A stretch of 64,000 nt of DNA from Bacillus sp. FJAT-27445 (GTDB lineage Bacteria; Bacillota; Bacilli; Bacillales; Cytobacillaceae): the NCBI RefSeq assembly GCF_001510665.1, contig NZ_LMTI01000004.1:518176-582175 (forward strand), given 5' to 3'. A program made the translations under genes and the position numbers. The notes beneath the pieces are model-generated. The model did not search any database. It was not told the DNA's origin and worked only from the letters and a program-made list of their open reading frames with translations. Positions 41,819-50,618 of the stretch are shown in pieces (within the stretch, counting starts at the first letter, position 1; the number at the start of each line of letters is the position of its first letter).

Positions 41819-42790
41819 ATGGAACTGAAATATTCCCAGAATCAAGCCGTTTCAAAGATAGATGGAACTGCTGCCATTAAAGTCTATGACTTCAAAAAAG
41901 CATTGCGCCTCTCAATGGAACAGGTAAGGGTTTTAACAAGGATTCATGAGAATTTTGCCTATCAGCTTGCTTCCTATATTTCTGCTGAGCTTCGTTCCAT
42001 TGTACAGGTGGAGGTAAGCTCTGTGGAGCAAATGCTTTATGAAGAATTTATTAACGAACTTCCGGTATCAACGGTATTGAGCGTTTTTGAAGCAAAGGAA
42101 CAGGAAATCCGCATGGTTCTCGATATGAATCCGGGAATGGCATACGGAATGATTGACCGTCTATTAGGTGGAAAAGGGGGAAAAAAAGAGTGGGAACGGG
42201 CTGCCTTGACCCCAATTGAAACCAATGTTTTGAAACATTTGCTCGAGGGGGTCGTCAAAACCCTCCAAAAAGCATGGAATGATATTATTACCCTGCAACT
42301 CAGATTATTAAACCTCGAAACAAACCCGCAGTTTTTGCAGCTGGCGATTCCAACAGAAACGGTCATTGTGGTCACTTTTCAAATATCTATCGGTAACACG
42401 ATTGAGTACATGAGGCTTTGTATTCCCTACATTTTACTGGAGCCGTTCATCCCAAAACTCTCCTCCCATAACTGGTATGGGCATAACAAATGGGTCAAAA
42501 ACAAGGAGGAGAGCGAGTATTTGCAAGACCGGATTGAGCACTTGGCCGTTCCGCTGGTTGTAGAATTGGGCCGGGCAACAATTACGATGGAAGAGCTTCT
42601 CGGATTGGCGGAAAATGACGTTATACAACTAAGCCAGCTAGTTGACGACCCGCTCCATGTAAAAGTAAATGAAGAAACGAAGTTCCTGGCGCATCCTGGA
42701 ATAAGGAAATCCCGGGTGGCTGCGAAAATTGAAAAGGTGGTAGAAGGAGGAACGGGCCATAGTGGAAAATGGGAAACTTACTCAGGATGA
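41819..42790 (+). CDS. fliM: flagellar motor switch protein FliM without the CheY-binding N terminus
   Basis: The 323-residue C-ring protein has the middle CheC-like domain at about 35-215 (FKKALRLSMEQVRVLTRIHE, MIDRLLGGKGG) and a C-terminal SpoA domain at about 225-300 (LAVPLVVELGRATITMEELL). The usual N-terminal CheY-P binding peptide (LSQDEIDALL) is absent: the protein begins MELKYSQNQAVSKIDG. That peptide occurs instead on the next gene product. GGAAGGAG precedes the ATG. It is the first gene of the riboswitch-controlled operon; fliL, normally upstream, is missing. Confidence 0.9.
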   Translation: MELKYSQNQAVSKIDGTAAIKVYDFKKALRLSMEQVRVLTRIHENFAYQLASYISAELRSIVQVEVSSVEQMLYEEFINELPVSTVLSVFEAKEQEIRMVLDMNPGMAYGMIDRLLGGKGGKKEWERAALTPIETNVLKHLLEGVVKTLQKAWNDIITLQLRLLNLETNPQFLQLAIPTETVIVVTFQISIGNTIEYMRLCIPYILLEPFIPKLSSHNWYGHNKWVKNKEESEYLQDRIEHLAVPLVVELGRATITMEELLGLAENDVIQLSQLVDDPLHVKVNEETKFLAHPGIRKSRVAAKIEKVVEGGTGHSGKWETYSG

Positions 42791-43124
42791 AATAGATGCG
42801 CTTCTTGGAGACACAGTAGGTGAAGCCTTCCAGTTCAGCGAGCTTGAAACGGATGTTATCGGCCGAAGTTCGGAGGATAGCATGAATATGGATCTTTTAC
42901 TCGATATTCCGCTCGAAGTAGTAGTTGAATTGGGACGAACGAAGAAAAAAATAAGTGAAGTGCTTGAACTGACAAGCGGTTCAATCGTAGAGCTGGAGAA
43001 GATGGCTGGTGAGCCAGTGGATGTTTATGTAAATAATAAACTAATTGCAATTGGCGAGGTAGTCGTAATTGATGAGCACTTCGGGGTACGGATCAAGGAA
43101 ATCATGCGGTCCCCTGTAAAATAA
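42762..43124 (+). CDS. fliN: short FliN with an N-terminal CheY-binding-like peptide
   Basis: The 120-residue protein begins with LTQDEIDALLGDT at about 6-18, the EIDALL motif known as the CheY-P docking peptide of FliM and FliY. An acidic linker follows, then a SpoA domain at about 45-118 (LDIPLEVVVELGRTKKKISE, GEPVDVYVNNKLIAIGEVVV). It resembles a B. subtilis FliY from which the central CheC-like phosphatase domain is missing. It starts at a GTG inside the fliM end (29-base overlap). A second FliN is encoded at 50257. Confidence 0.88.
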   Translation: MENGKLTQDEIDALLGDTVGEAFQFSELETDVIGRSSEDSMNMDLLLDIPLEVVVELGRTKKKISEVLELTSGSIVELEKMAGEPVDVYVNNKLIAIGEVVVIDEHFGVRIKEIMRSPVK

Positions 43125-43143
43125 ACTACGGCAGGTGAGTTTA

Positions 43144-43503
43144 GTGCTCGAAGAAAAATTTGTACAGCTGAAAAAGTTCGGTAGTATTTCGGAAAAGCTC
43201 CTTGAGTCTTTAAAAAATGGAAGGAACGATGAAGTACCTGCACTGCTTGAAGAAAGGGATGCTTGCATTTCAGCCATCGACCGTCTGGATCAAGCATCGG
43301 GCGGACCATTCATCGATATCCGGATCAAGGAACTACTGATGGAATTGGCTGAAAAGGAAAAAGTCTTGAATGGCCGGTTCAAGGAAACCTTGAGCAAAAT
43401 GTCAAGAAGTATCCGGGATGTCAGGCAGGAACAATATGTAACAAGGCAATATGATGATTGGGTCAACGTAACTGAAGGCTATTTTTACGATAAAAAAAGT
43501 TGA
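43144..43503 (+). CDS. FliT-like flagellar chaperone (tentative)
   Basis: The 119-residue, mostly helical, charged protein (LLESLKNGRNDEVPALLEER, then IRIKELLMELAEKEKVLNGR) has the size and helix pattern of FliT/FlgN-type export chaperones but no decisive motif. The start is set at the GTG at 43144, six bases after AGGTGA. It overlaps the fliS frame and lies where a FliD chaperone would fit, although fliT usually follows fliS. The function is assigned from context only. Confidence 0.55.
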   Translation: MLEEKFVQLKKFGSISEKLLESLKNGRNDEVPALLEERDACISAIDRLDQASGGPFIDIRIKELLMELAEKEKVLNGRFKETLSKMSRSIRDVRQEQYVTRQYDDWVNVTEGYFYDKKS

Positions 43504-43514
43504 TTGGAGGCTAT

Positions 43515-43889
43515 ATGGTGCTTAAGCCAAATGAAATTTACCAACGAAACCAGGTAACAACCGCAAGGCCAGAGGAACTGACACTCATGCTTTATAACGG
43601 CGGGATAAAATTCCTCCAGCAGGCAAGGGTGGCGATTGATAAAAAAGATATCCCAAAAGCCCATTCATTGATTACAAGAGTCCAGGATATCGTAACTGAA
43701 CTAATGGTGACCTTGAACATGGACTATGAAATTTCAAAAACACTTCTCCCTTTATATGAATATATGAAAAACAGGCTCGTTGAAGCAAACGTTGCCAAGG
43801 ATTCCGAGATTTTAAGTGAAATAGAAGAGATGTTCCAGGAGCTTAGGACTACTTGGGCACAGGCTATAAAGCAGTCAAAATCCATGTAA
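43515..43889 (+). CDS. fliS: flagellin export chaperone FliS
   Basis: The 124-residue helical bundle has the FliS hallmarks: YQRNQVTTARPEELTLMLYN, GGIKFLQQARVAI and LMVTLNMDYEISKTLLPLYE. It binds the C terminus of flagellin and prevents premature polymerisation. The ATG at 43515 or GTG at 43518 follow TTGGAGG; both are possible. In B. subtilis fliS follows fliD; here it is in the long operon. Confidence 0.92.
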   Translation: MVLKPNEIYQRNQVTTARPEELTLMLYNGGIKFLQQARVAIDKKDIPKAHSLITRVQDIVTELMVTLNMDYEISKTLLPLYEYMKNRLVEANVAKDSEILSEIEEMFQELRTTWAQAIKQSKSM

Positions 43890-43930
43890 TCTTGTTTTAA
43901 TGCAAATCAATAAACAGGCAGGTGAATGTG

Positions 43931-44314
43931 TTGACAAATATTAGTCTGTTATCCAGCGCGCTAAATGCTTCAGCTCTTAGGCAAAAATCGATATCCAATA
44001 ACATTGCCAACGTAGACACTCCCAATTATCGGACGACAAAGGTTGCGTTTGAAGAAATTCTTCAAAAAGAAGTAAACAGCACGTTTACGGGGCGCCGGAC
44101 GGATGAGAGGCACTTTACAATCGGCGCACAGGGAGGCATCCCATCTGCAAAGCTGAAACAGGAAAACATAGTTTTCCAGAATAGCGGCAACGGAGTGGAT
44201 ATCGATTATGAGATGTCCCAGCTCAGCCAGAACACCATCTGGTATCAATCACTGACGTACGGCATTAATGAAGAGTTCAATCTCATAAAAACAGCAATCC
44301 GGGGAAGGAGCTAG
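43931..44314 (+). CDS. flgB: flagellar basal body rod protein FlgB
   Basis: The 127-residue proximal rod protein has the axial motif RQKSISNNIANVDTPNYRTT and the C-terminal NTIWYQSLTYGINEEFNLIK. Start choice: AGGTGA at 43920-43925 best fits the TTG at 43931, while GTG codons at 43922 and 43928 are in the same frame. It is followed eight bases later by flgC. Confidence 0.9.
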   Translation: MTNISLLSSALNASALRQKSISNNIANVDTPNYRTTKVAFEEILQKEVNSTFTGRRTDERHFTIGAQGGIPSAKLKQENIVFQNSGNGVDIDYEMSQLSQNTIWYQSLTYGINEEFNLIKTAIRGRS

Positions 44315-44321
44315 TGTATAA

Positions 44322-44756
44322 ATGTCTATTTTCCAATCTTTATCAATTAGCGGCTCGGCACTGACTACACAGCGTTTAAGGCTCGATGTAATTTCCTCCA
44401 ATATTGCGAACGCAAATACAACAAGGGGAGAGTTCGTCAACGGTGAGTGGGTGCCCTACCGCAGAAAAATGGTCGAGGTTGCCCAAGGGAATGCCCCTTC
44501 CTTCGCCAACTATTTGCAGAAAGAGCTTACCGGCGTCCGTGCAACAAGGATTGTCCAAGACCAGACCCCATTTAAGGCTGTTTACGATCCAACCAACCCT
44601 GACAGCAATGAACAAGGGTATGTTTTCATGCCGAATGTAGACATCACAAAGGAAATGGTGGACTTGATGTCCGCTTCACGGGCATACGAGGCGAATGTAA
44701 CAGCGTTCAATGCGGGCAAAGCAATGCTTGTCAAAGCACTTGAGATAGGCCGATAA
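44322..44756 (+). CDS. flgC: flagellar basal body rod protein FlgC
   Basis: The 144-residue proximal rod protein has SLSISGSALTTQRLRLDVIS, then SNIANANTTRG and the C-terminal MPNVDITKEMVDLMSASRAY, EANVTAFNAGKAMLVKALEI. GGAAGGAG precedes the ATG. Confidence 0.94.
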   Translation: MSIFQSLSISGSALTTQRLRLDVISSNIANANTTRGEFVNGEWVPYRRKMVEVAQGNAPSFANYLQKELTGVRATRIVQDQTPFKAVYDPTNPDSNEQGYVFMPNVDITKEMVDLMSASRAYEANVTAFNAGKAMLVKALEIGR

Positions 44757-44771
44757 GGAGGATTTTGAAGA

Positions 44772-45065
44772 ATGAATATTTCCAGCATCCAACCGTATAA
44801 TCCCAATTTCCTGACAACCAACAAACAGCAAGGTGCCGCAAATGAAGCCTCATTCGGGACGATGCTGAACCAATATATCCAGGATGCCAATATGGCAGTC
44901 AAGAATTTTGAAGGAAAAACCGCCGCTCTTGCAAGGGGTGAGGCTGTGAACCTTCATGATGTAACGATTGCGGCCCAAAAGGCGAATATCGCGGTAGCTT
45001 TGACAACCCAGGTGCGCGACCGGGCTGTGGAAGCATATCAGGAAATAATGAGAATGCAAATCTAA
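44772..45065 (+). CDS. fliE: flagellar hook-basal body complex protein FliE
   Basis: The 97-residue protein joins MS ring and rod. It shows ASFGTMLNQYIQDAN, then LARGEAVNLHDVTIAAQKAN and VALTTQVRDRAVEAYQEIMR, the FliE family pattern. TAAGGAGG precedes the ATG; fliF follows after 31 bases. Confidence 0.93.
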   Translation: MNISSIQPYNPNFLTTNKQQGAANEASFGTMLNQYIQDANMAVKNFEGKTAALARGEAVNLHDVTIAAQKANIAVALTTQVRDRAVEAYQEIMRMQI

Positions 45066-45096
45066 TTATGGAAATACGTAGCATAGTGGAGCGGCC

Positions 45097-46680
45097 ATGA
45101 ATCAACAATTACTGCAATTCAAACAAAAATATCAGGGATATTGGAATTCAACCGGCAAAAAACAAAAGTATTTATTTATCGGATCCTTTATTGGAATTTT
45201 CGCAGTCCTGTCCTTAACCATTTACTTTCTAACGAGGACGGATTATGTACCCTTATACAGCAATGAAATGAGCCAGAAGGAAATTGGCGATATCAAGGCT
45301 GTGCTTGATAAGGAGGGTTTTTCCAACTACAAACTTGACAGCACCGGGACACGGATCATGGTCCCTCGTGAAAACGCACCGGACCTGCAAGTTTCAATGG
45401 CGGCAAAAGGGCTTCCGAAAACAGGGTCAATCAGCTTTTTTGACATGACAAAGGACCTTCAGTTCGGAGCGACGGATCGCCAGCTTGATGCGATGGAACG
45501 CGAGGCGCTTCAGAGCGAAGTCGCCGATTTGCTTAGGCATGTCGAAGGTGTTAAAAATGCCGCGGTTGTCATTTCCACACCACAGGAAAGCCTTTTCATC
45601 AAGGAGGACAAAAAAGCCGCATCCGCTTCGGTAGTGGTTGAAATGGAACCGGGCTACCAATTGGAGCAGCAACAAGTCCAGGTGCTTTACCACCTGGTTT
45701 CAAAAAGTGTCCCCAATCTGCCGAAAGAAAATATTGTGATGACGGACCAGGATGGACGGGGCCTGAATGTTCAGGACGAGTCGACCAAGGTTCTCGACAA
45801 TTATGAAATGCAGAGAAAAATTCAGAAGGATATCGAAAGCGACATCCAATCGAGCCTTCAGCAAATGCTTGGCACGATTATCGGCCAAAATAAAGTGCTT
45901 ATCCAGACTTATGTACGCTTGAATTTTGATCAGGTAAAGACCAATGAAACTCTTGTCCAGCCTGCGAATGATGCATCCAAGGAAGGCATTGCAATTAGCG
46001 TCGAAGAAATATCGAAGAAATATAACGGAAAAGACGCCATGCCGGCAACGACTGGAACGGGCGAGACAGATATTCCAGGTTATGCTTCTCCAGGCGACGG
46101 CCAGGAAAATAGCTCCGAGGAATTGGAAAAGCGTGTTAACTATGAAGTAAACAGGATTTCCAATGAGATTGTCCAAAGCCCTTATAAGATTGAAGATATT
46201 ACGATAAATGTTGGCGTCGAACCGCCAGACCCTCAGAATCCAGACTCACTGACGCTTGTCACGCAGAGAAGCATCCAGCAAATTCTCGGAAATGTTGTCA
46301 GGACGGCATTAAGCGATAACCCTTCCCTTCAGGATGAGGATATTGATTCCAGAATCACTGTTTTTGCAAGGGAATTTAGTGGTAAAGCGGAGTTGCCAAA
46401 AGCTGAACAAACAGGAAGCCCGTTCCCAACATGGGCAATCTATGCGCTTATCGGCGCGGTTATTTTAGCGGTCCTCCTGGTTATATACCTCGTTAGGAGA
46501 AGGGATAAACCTGAATATGAAGAAAATGATCCATTTTCTGAAATTCAAGTTGCCCGGCTTGAAGCTGCAGCAACGGTTGAGGATGAAAAAGTTGTTATTA
46601 AAAGGCAAATTGAGGATATGGCCAAGGAGCAGCCTGAAGAATTTGTTGGCCTGCTAAGGAATTGGCTATCCGGTGATTAA
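45097..46680 (+). CDS. fliF: flagellar M-ring protein FliF
   Basis: The 527-residue MS-ring protein has a membrane helix at about 28-46 (FIGSFIGIFAVLSLTIYFL), ring-building motifs in the periplasmic part (YVPLYSNEMSQKEIGDIKAV, FGATDRQLDAMEREALQSEV), a second helix at about 446-466 (AIYALIGAVILAVLLVIYLV) and a cytoplasmic tail that binds FliG. Length matches B. subtilis FliF (536). Confidence 0.95.
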   Translation: MNQQLLQFKQKYQGYWNSTGKKQKYLFIGSFIGIFAVLSLTIYFLTRTDYVPLYSNEMSQKEIGDIKAVLDKEGFSNYKLDSTGTRIMVPRENAPDLQVSMAAKGLPKTGSISFFDMTKDLQFGATDRQLDAMEREALQSEVADLLRHVEGVKNAAVVISTPQESLFIKEDKKAASASVVVEMEPGYQLEQQQVQVLYHLVSKSVPNLPKENIVMTDQDGRGLNVQDESTKVLDNYEMQRKIQKDIESDIQSSLQQMLGTIIGQNKVLIQTYVRLNFDQVKTNETLVQPANDASKEGIAISVEEISKKYNGKDAMPATTGTGETDIPGYASPGDGQENSSEELEKRVNYEVNRISNEIVQSPYKIEDITINVGVEPPDPQNPDSLTLVTQRSIQQILGNVVRTALSDNPSLQDEDIDSRITVFAREFSGKAELPKAEQTGSPFPTWAIYALIGAVILAVLLVIYLVRRRDKPEYEENDPFSEIQVARLEAAATVEDEKVVIKRQIEDMAKEQPEEFVGLLRNWLSGD

Positions 46681-46691
46681 GGGGCGATAAG

Positions 46692-47693
46692 ATGGAAAAG
46701 TATACAAACACCCAGAAGGCAGCCATCTTACTGCTTTCTGTAGGACCGGATGTCTCAGCCGGCATTATGAAAAATCTCGATGAGAAAGAAATCGAGGCGA
46801 TTACAAAGGAAATCACAAGCTTGCGCAGGGTTACTTCCAATGTAAAGGATGAAATTATAAAGGAATTCCATCAGCTTGCCGTTGATGCAAACCTCGTTTC
46901 CTATGGAGGAATCGATATTGCGACCGACCTGCTCAAACGGACTTTTGGTCCCGATAAGGCAGCTGGCTTCCTGAAACGTATGGATGGAAGCGCCGATGAC
47001 AAACCGTTCAAATTTATTCAAAATGTTGAACAATTGCAGATTTTCAACTTGCTTCAATACGAAAATGCACAGACGATTGCTCTTGTTTTATCCTATCTCG
47101 ACCCGGAGAAGGCAGCTGCAACGCTATCAGCCTTCCCGCCTGAGCGCCAAATAGAAATCGCAATGCGAATTGCGATGATGGATACAGCCTCACCGAATAT
47201 TGTCCAGCAAGTGGAAAAGGTTTTGGAGGAGAAGCTGACAATGACCAGCTCGCAAAAGCATGATGCGCAAAACGGCATTGATTCCATTGTCAGTATTCTC
47301 AGCAGTGTCGACCGGGGAACGGAAAAGAATATCCTCGACACGCTCCAGGAGGAAGAACCGGAGCTTGCAAATGAAATCAAGCAAAGAATGTTTGTATTTG
47401 ACGATATTGCCTACCTTGATAACCGTTCCATTCAGCGTGTGCTCATGGATGTCCAGAACCAGGATCTCCCGCTTGCACTCCGCACAGCTTCACAGGGAGT
47501 CAAGGATGCGATTTTCCGGAATATTTCCAAACGCCGTGAGGAAAGCCTTCAGGAAGAAATGTCTTCCACAGAGCCGGTTCGCCTTAAGGACGTGGAGGAT
47601 GCTCAAGGCCGAATTGTGTCTGTAGTTAGGAAGCTGGAAGAGGAAGGTACAATTATCATTTCTCGAAATGGGGCAAAAGACCTTGTCTTCTAG
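46692..47693 (+). CDS. fliG: flagellar motor switch protein FliG
   Basis: The 333-residue rotor protein has an N-terminal domain that binds FliF (NTQKAAILLLSVGPDVSAGI), a middle domain with the EHPQ-like surface here reading QYENAQT near 117, and a C-terminal torque domain with charged residues in FDDIAYLDNRSIQRVLMDVQ and AIFRNISKRREESLQEEM. It interacts with MotA and FliM. The motif variant EN rather than EH-PQ is a small deviation common in Bacillus. Confidence 0.95.
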   Translation: MEKYTNTQKAAILLLSVGPDVSAGIMKNLDEKEIEAITKEITSLRRVTSNVKDEIIKEFHQLAVDANLVSYGGIDIATDLLKRTFGPDKAAGFLKRMDGSADDKPFKFIQNVEQLQIFNLLQYENAQTIALVLSYLDPEKAAATLSAFPPERQIEIAMRIAMMDTASPNIVQQVEKVLEEKLTMTSSQKHDAQNGIDSIVSILSSVDRGTEKNILDTLQEEEPELANEIKQRMFVFDDIAYLDNRSIQRVLMDVQNQDLPLALRTASQGVKDAIFRNISKRREESLQEEMSSTEPVRLKDVEDAQGRIVSVVRKLEEEGTIIISRNGAKDLVF

Positions 47694-48429
47694 ACTTGTG
47701 AAATCCTTCAATGTTAAAACCGGAAATGGCCAGGTTGTTGTCGGCGCTCCCGATCCAGTACGCGAACCGTTGGAACAAGAAGAGTATCGGCAGCCAGAGA
47801 TTAGCTTCGTCGATATCGAGCTTGAACTTGAAAACCAAAGGGAAGCTGCCAGGATTGAATTGGAGGAGTGGAGAAAGAGAGAGCAGGAAGAGTTTATCAT
47901 CCAACTCGAAAAGGAAAAAAGGCGCGGTTATCAGGAAGGCTACCAGCTTGGCATTGAGGATGGAAAAAAGGACGCGATGGGGCAATATGTGTCCAAGCTG
48001 CAAAAGGCCGCTGGAGTTTTGGAGCAGGCCTATGATGAGAAAGAAAAGTTAATTCAGGAAGCGGAGCCGTTCGTTCTTGAGCTGGCTGTCGATATTGCCA
48101 AAAAGGTGCTGCAGCAGGAATTGAAAACCAATCCGGATGCCCTTGTTGGCTTAATCAGGCAAACATTGTCTGAGGTTTATGAGACGGACTCCGTTTCAAT
48201 TGGGGTTGCCCCGGAGGATTTTTCTTTCGTCCAAAAACAGAGAAAACAGTTGTTGGCTGTAGACAATGGGCAGCTGGAAGTCAAAATATTTCCCGACTAC
48301 TCTATTGAGCAGGGAGGCTGCGTCATTAGGACATCTTCTGGAAGCATTGACGCCCGCCTTGATATGCAGCTGAGCGAAATTAAAAAAGCGCTCCTTTCTT
48401 ACCAGCAGGAGGTCAGGTCCGGTGAGTAA
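47683..48429 (+). CDS. fliH: flagellar export apparatus protein FliH
   Basis: This 248-residue coiled-coil regulator of the FliI ATPase has a central helix rich in Glu/Lys (about 45-110, including GYQEGYQLGIEDGKKDAM with small-xxx-small repeats) and a C-terminal domain (VLELAVDIAKKVLQQELKTN, then GGCVIRTSSGSIDARLDMQL). I prefer the TTG at 47683, giving MSSRLVKSF like other Bacillus FliH; the ATG at 47668 also is in frame. It overlaps fliG. Confidence 0.87.
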   Translation: MSSRLVKSFNVKTGNGQVVVGAPDPVREPLEQEEYRQPEISFVDIELELENQREAARIELEEWRKREQEEFIIQLEKEKRRGYQEGYQLGIEDGKKDAMGQYVSKLQKAAGVLEQAYDEKEKLIQEAEPFVLELAVDIAKKVLQQELKTNPDALVGLIRQTLSEVYETDSVSIGVAPEDFSFVQKQRKQLLAVDNGQLEVKIFPDYSIEQGGCVIRTSSGSIDARLDMQLSEIKKALLSYQQEVRSGE

Positions 48430-49747
48430 ATGGGATATTAAAGCCTACCGTGATGTGCTTGAAACGGTAAACCCAATCAAAATGAACGGCAAAGTCACCC
48501 AGGTCATCGGGCTTACGGTCGAATCGCAGGGCCCGGATGTGAAATTGGGCGACATCTGCCATATTTTCTCTCCGCAGCAGCAAAAGCCGATAAAAGCGGA
48601 AGTGGTCGGATTCAGGGACCACAAGGTTTTGCTAATGCCCCTCGATGTCCTTCATTCGGTCTCGCCAGGGTGCGATGTCGTATCGACAGGGAAGCCTTTG
48701 ACTGCCAAGGTTGGAATGGATCTTTTGGGGAAAGTGCTGGACGGCCTCGGCAACCCAATGGATGGAAGCGCCCTCCCTTCCGGACTGCTTGAAGCGAAAG
48801 CAGACAACCTCCCGCCCAACCCATTGTCCAGGCCGCGGATTACCGAGCCGCTAAGTGTTGGCATCCGCTCGATTGATGGCCTGATGACCGTTGGAAAAGG
48901 GCAGAGGGTCGGCGTCTTTGCAGGAAGCGGAGTCGGAAAGAGCACACTGCTCGGCATGATTGCCAGGAACACCGAAGCTGACGTGAATGTAATCGGCCTT
49001 ATCGGTGAAAGAGGAAGGGAAGTACTCGATTTTATCGAACGGGACCTTGGAGAGGAAGGATTGAAAAAGTCTGTTGTCATTGTGGCTACATCCGACCAGC
49101 CAGCACTAATCAGGATTAAGGGTGCCATGATCGCTACAGCGATTGCCGAATTTTTCCGTGATCAGGGAATGAATGTGAATCTAATGCTTGACTCTGTCAC
49201 ACGTTTTGCGATGGCCCAGCGGGAAATCGGCCTAGCGATTGGCGAGCCGCCAACAACAAAAGGATATACACCTTCCGTTTTTGCGATGCTGCCCCGTCTC
49301 CTTGAGCGGGCCGGAACCAACTCGAATGGCAGTATAACTGCATTTTATACCGTTTTGGTTGATGGTGACGATATGAATGAGCCGATAGCGGATACGGTGC
49401 GGGGGATTTTGGACGGGCACATTGTTCTTGACAGGAAGATAGCGCAAAAAGGGATATACCCGGCGATTGATATCTTAGCCAGCATCAGCCGTGTCATGAA
49501 GGACATTGTCGACCCTCAACATTTGCTTGCTGCTGAAACATTAAAAAAACATATGAGTGTTTACCGGAAGGCCGAAGACTTGATCCAGATCGGAGCCTAC
49601 AAACGAGGGACGGACCACGATATTGATAAAGCAATGGATGTGAAAGGCTGGATCGACGATTTTATTAAACAGGGTACACTTGAGACATCCACCATCGATG
49701 TGACTGTAAGCCAGCTACTATTTCAATTCGGGGAGAATAGCCTATGA
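48422..49747 (+). CDS. fliI: flagellum-specific ATP synthase FliI
   Basis: The 441-residue export ATPase has a beta-barrel N domain, Walker A AGSGVGKST near residue 167-175, GERGREVLDFI near 195, Walker B LMLDSVTRFAMAQREIGLA near 255, and a helical C domain. It forms a hexamer with FliH and FliJ. GTG start nine bases after AGGAGG; overlaps the end of fliH by eight bases. Confidence 0.96.
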   Translation: MSKWDIKAYRDVLETVNPIKMNGKVTQVIGLTVESQGPDVKLGDICHIFSPQQQKPIKAEVVGFRDHKVLLMPLDVLHSVSPGCDVVSTGKPLTAKVGMDLLGKVLDGLGNPMDGSALPSGLLEAKADNLPPNPLSRPRITEPLSVGIRSIDGLMTVGKGQRVGVFAGSGVGKSTLLGMIARNTEADVNVIGLIGERGREVLDFIERDLGEEGLKKSVVIVATSDQPALIRIKGAMIATAIAEFFRDQGMNVNLMLDSVTRFAMAQREIGLAIGEPPTTKGYTPSVFAMLPRLLERAGTNSNGSITAFYTVLVDGDDMNEPIADTVRGILDGHIVLDRKIAQKGIYPAIDILASISRVMKDIVDPQHLLAAETLKKHMSVYRKAEDLIQIGAYKRGTDHDIDKAMDVKGWIDDFIKQGTLETSTIDVTVSQLLFQFGENSL

Positions 49748-50190
49748 CGTTTCAATTCCCATATGAGCACATCCTCTCATTGAAAGGAAGGGAAAAAGAC
49801 CTTTCCTACTCTGAGATGGGGTTGTTGATGATAAAAAAGGAAGGAATTCAGAAGGAATTGGATTCCCTTATTCAAAAAAGGCAGGATTGCATCCTCCAGT
49901 GGGAGCAGATGGAGGAAGGCACCTATATATCCGCCATTTTGCAGCAAAATGAATACCTTGATTTTCTGGCCGGAAAAATCTCACGGGTAGAGGAAGAACT
50001 TAAAGCAATTGAACAGGAAATTGCCGAAAAGGAAGAAGAGCTCCTTTTAAAGCAAAAGGAAGAAAAAACATGGCATCGTTTGCGGGAGAAGTCATTTGAT
50101 GCCTATGTCGAACAGCAGAAAAAACTGGAGCAAGACACGCTTGATGAAATAGCCGCAATCCGGCACTACCATCAAAGAGCTACATTATAA
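49744..50190 (+). CDS. fliJ: flagellar export protein FliJ
   Basis: The 148-residue antiparallel coiled-coil protein (FPYEHILSLKGREKDLSYSE, then long Glu/Lys/Gln helices and RLREKSFDAYVEQQKKLEQD) stimulates the FliI hexamer and links it to FlhA. Its ATG overlaps the fliI stop by four bases. Confidence 0.92.
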   Translation: MTFQFPYEHILSLKGREKDLSYSEMGLLMIKKEGIQKELDSLIQKRQDCILQWEQMEEGTYISAILQQNEYLDFLAGKISRVEEELKAIEQEIAEKEEELLLKQKEEKTWHRLREKSFDAYVEQQKKLEQDTLDEIAAIRHYHQRATL

Positions 50191-50256
50191 AATGAAGCCG
50201 GGGGCCGTGGGAAATGAGTTTACGGCCAAATTTCAGGGCTGAAAGGGGCAGATAAC

Positions 50257-50604
50257 ATGAAGGATAAGAAGACAAGCCACTATGGTTCTGTTCAATCGGT
50301 CCAATTTTCGCCGATAACAGAACAGCCTCCAACCGCAGCGGGACATAACGAGATTAACATGCTTACTGATGTTTCACTACAGCTTGGATTCGAACTTGGG
50401 CGGGCAACAAAAACGGTTAGGGAAATCCTCGAGCTGAAAAAAGGCTCTGTAATTGGCCTGAACAAGCTGGCCGGAGAATATGTAGATGTACTTGTGAATA
50501 ACCAGCGGATTGCCACTGGTGAAGTTGTCGTCATGGATGAAAAATTTGCCGTCAGGATCACCGAAGTGATTTCAGAACGGGATAAAGAGAAAAAGATCAG
50601 GTGA
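50257..50604 (+). CDS. fliN: second flagellar switch protein FliN
   Basis: The 115-residue protein has an N-terminal 30-residue polar tail without the EIDALL motif, and a SpoA domain at about 32-108 (LTDVSLQLGFELGRATKTVR, GEYVDVLVNNQRIATGEVVV). Its place directly before fliO-fliP is the classical position of fliN/fliY. With the FliN at 42762, the operon encodes two different FliN proteins beside FliM, unusual for one C-ring. Confidence 0.9.
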   Translation: MKDKKTSHYGSVQSVQFSPITEQPPTAAGHNEINMLTDVSLQLGFELGRATKTVREILELKKGSVIGLNKLAGEYVDVLVNNQRIATGEVVVMDEKFAVRITEVISERDKEKKIR

Positions 50605-50618
50605 GAGGAACAGGACTT

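Noticed and set aside
47668..47693. Frameshift between fliG and fliH
   Set aside because: The overlap is ordinary translational coupling; both proteins are full length.
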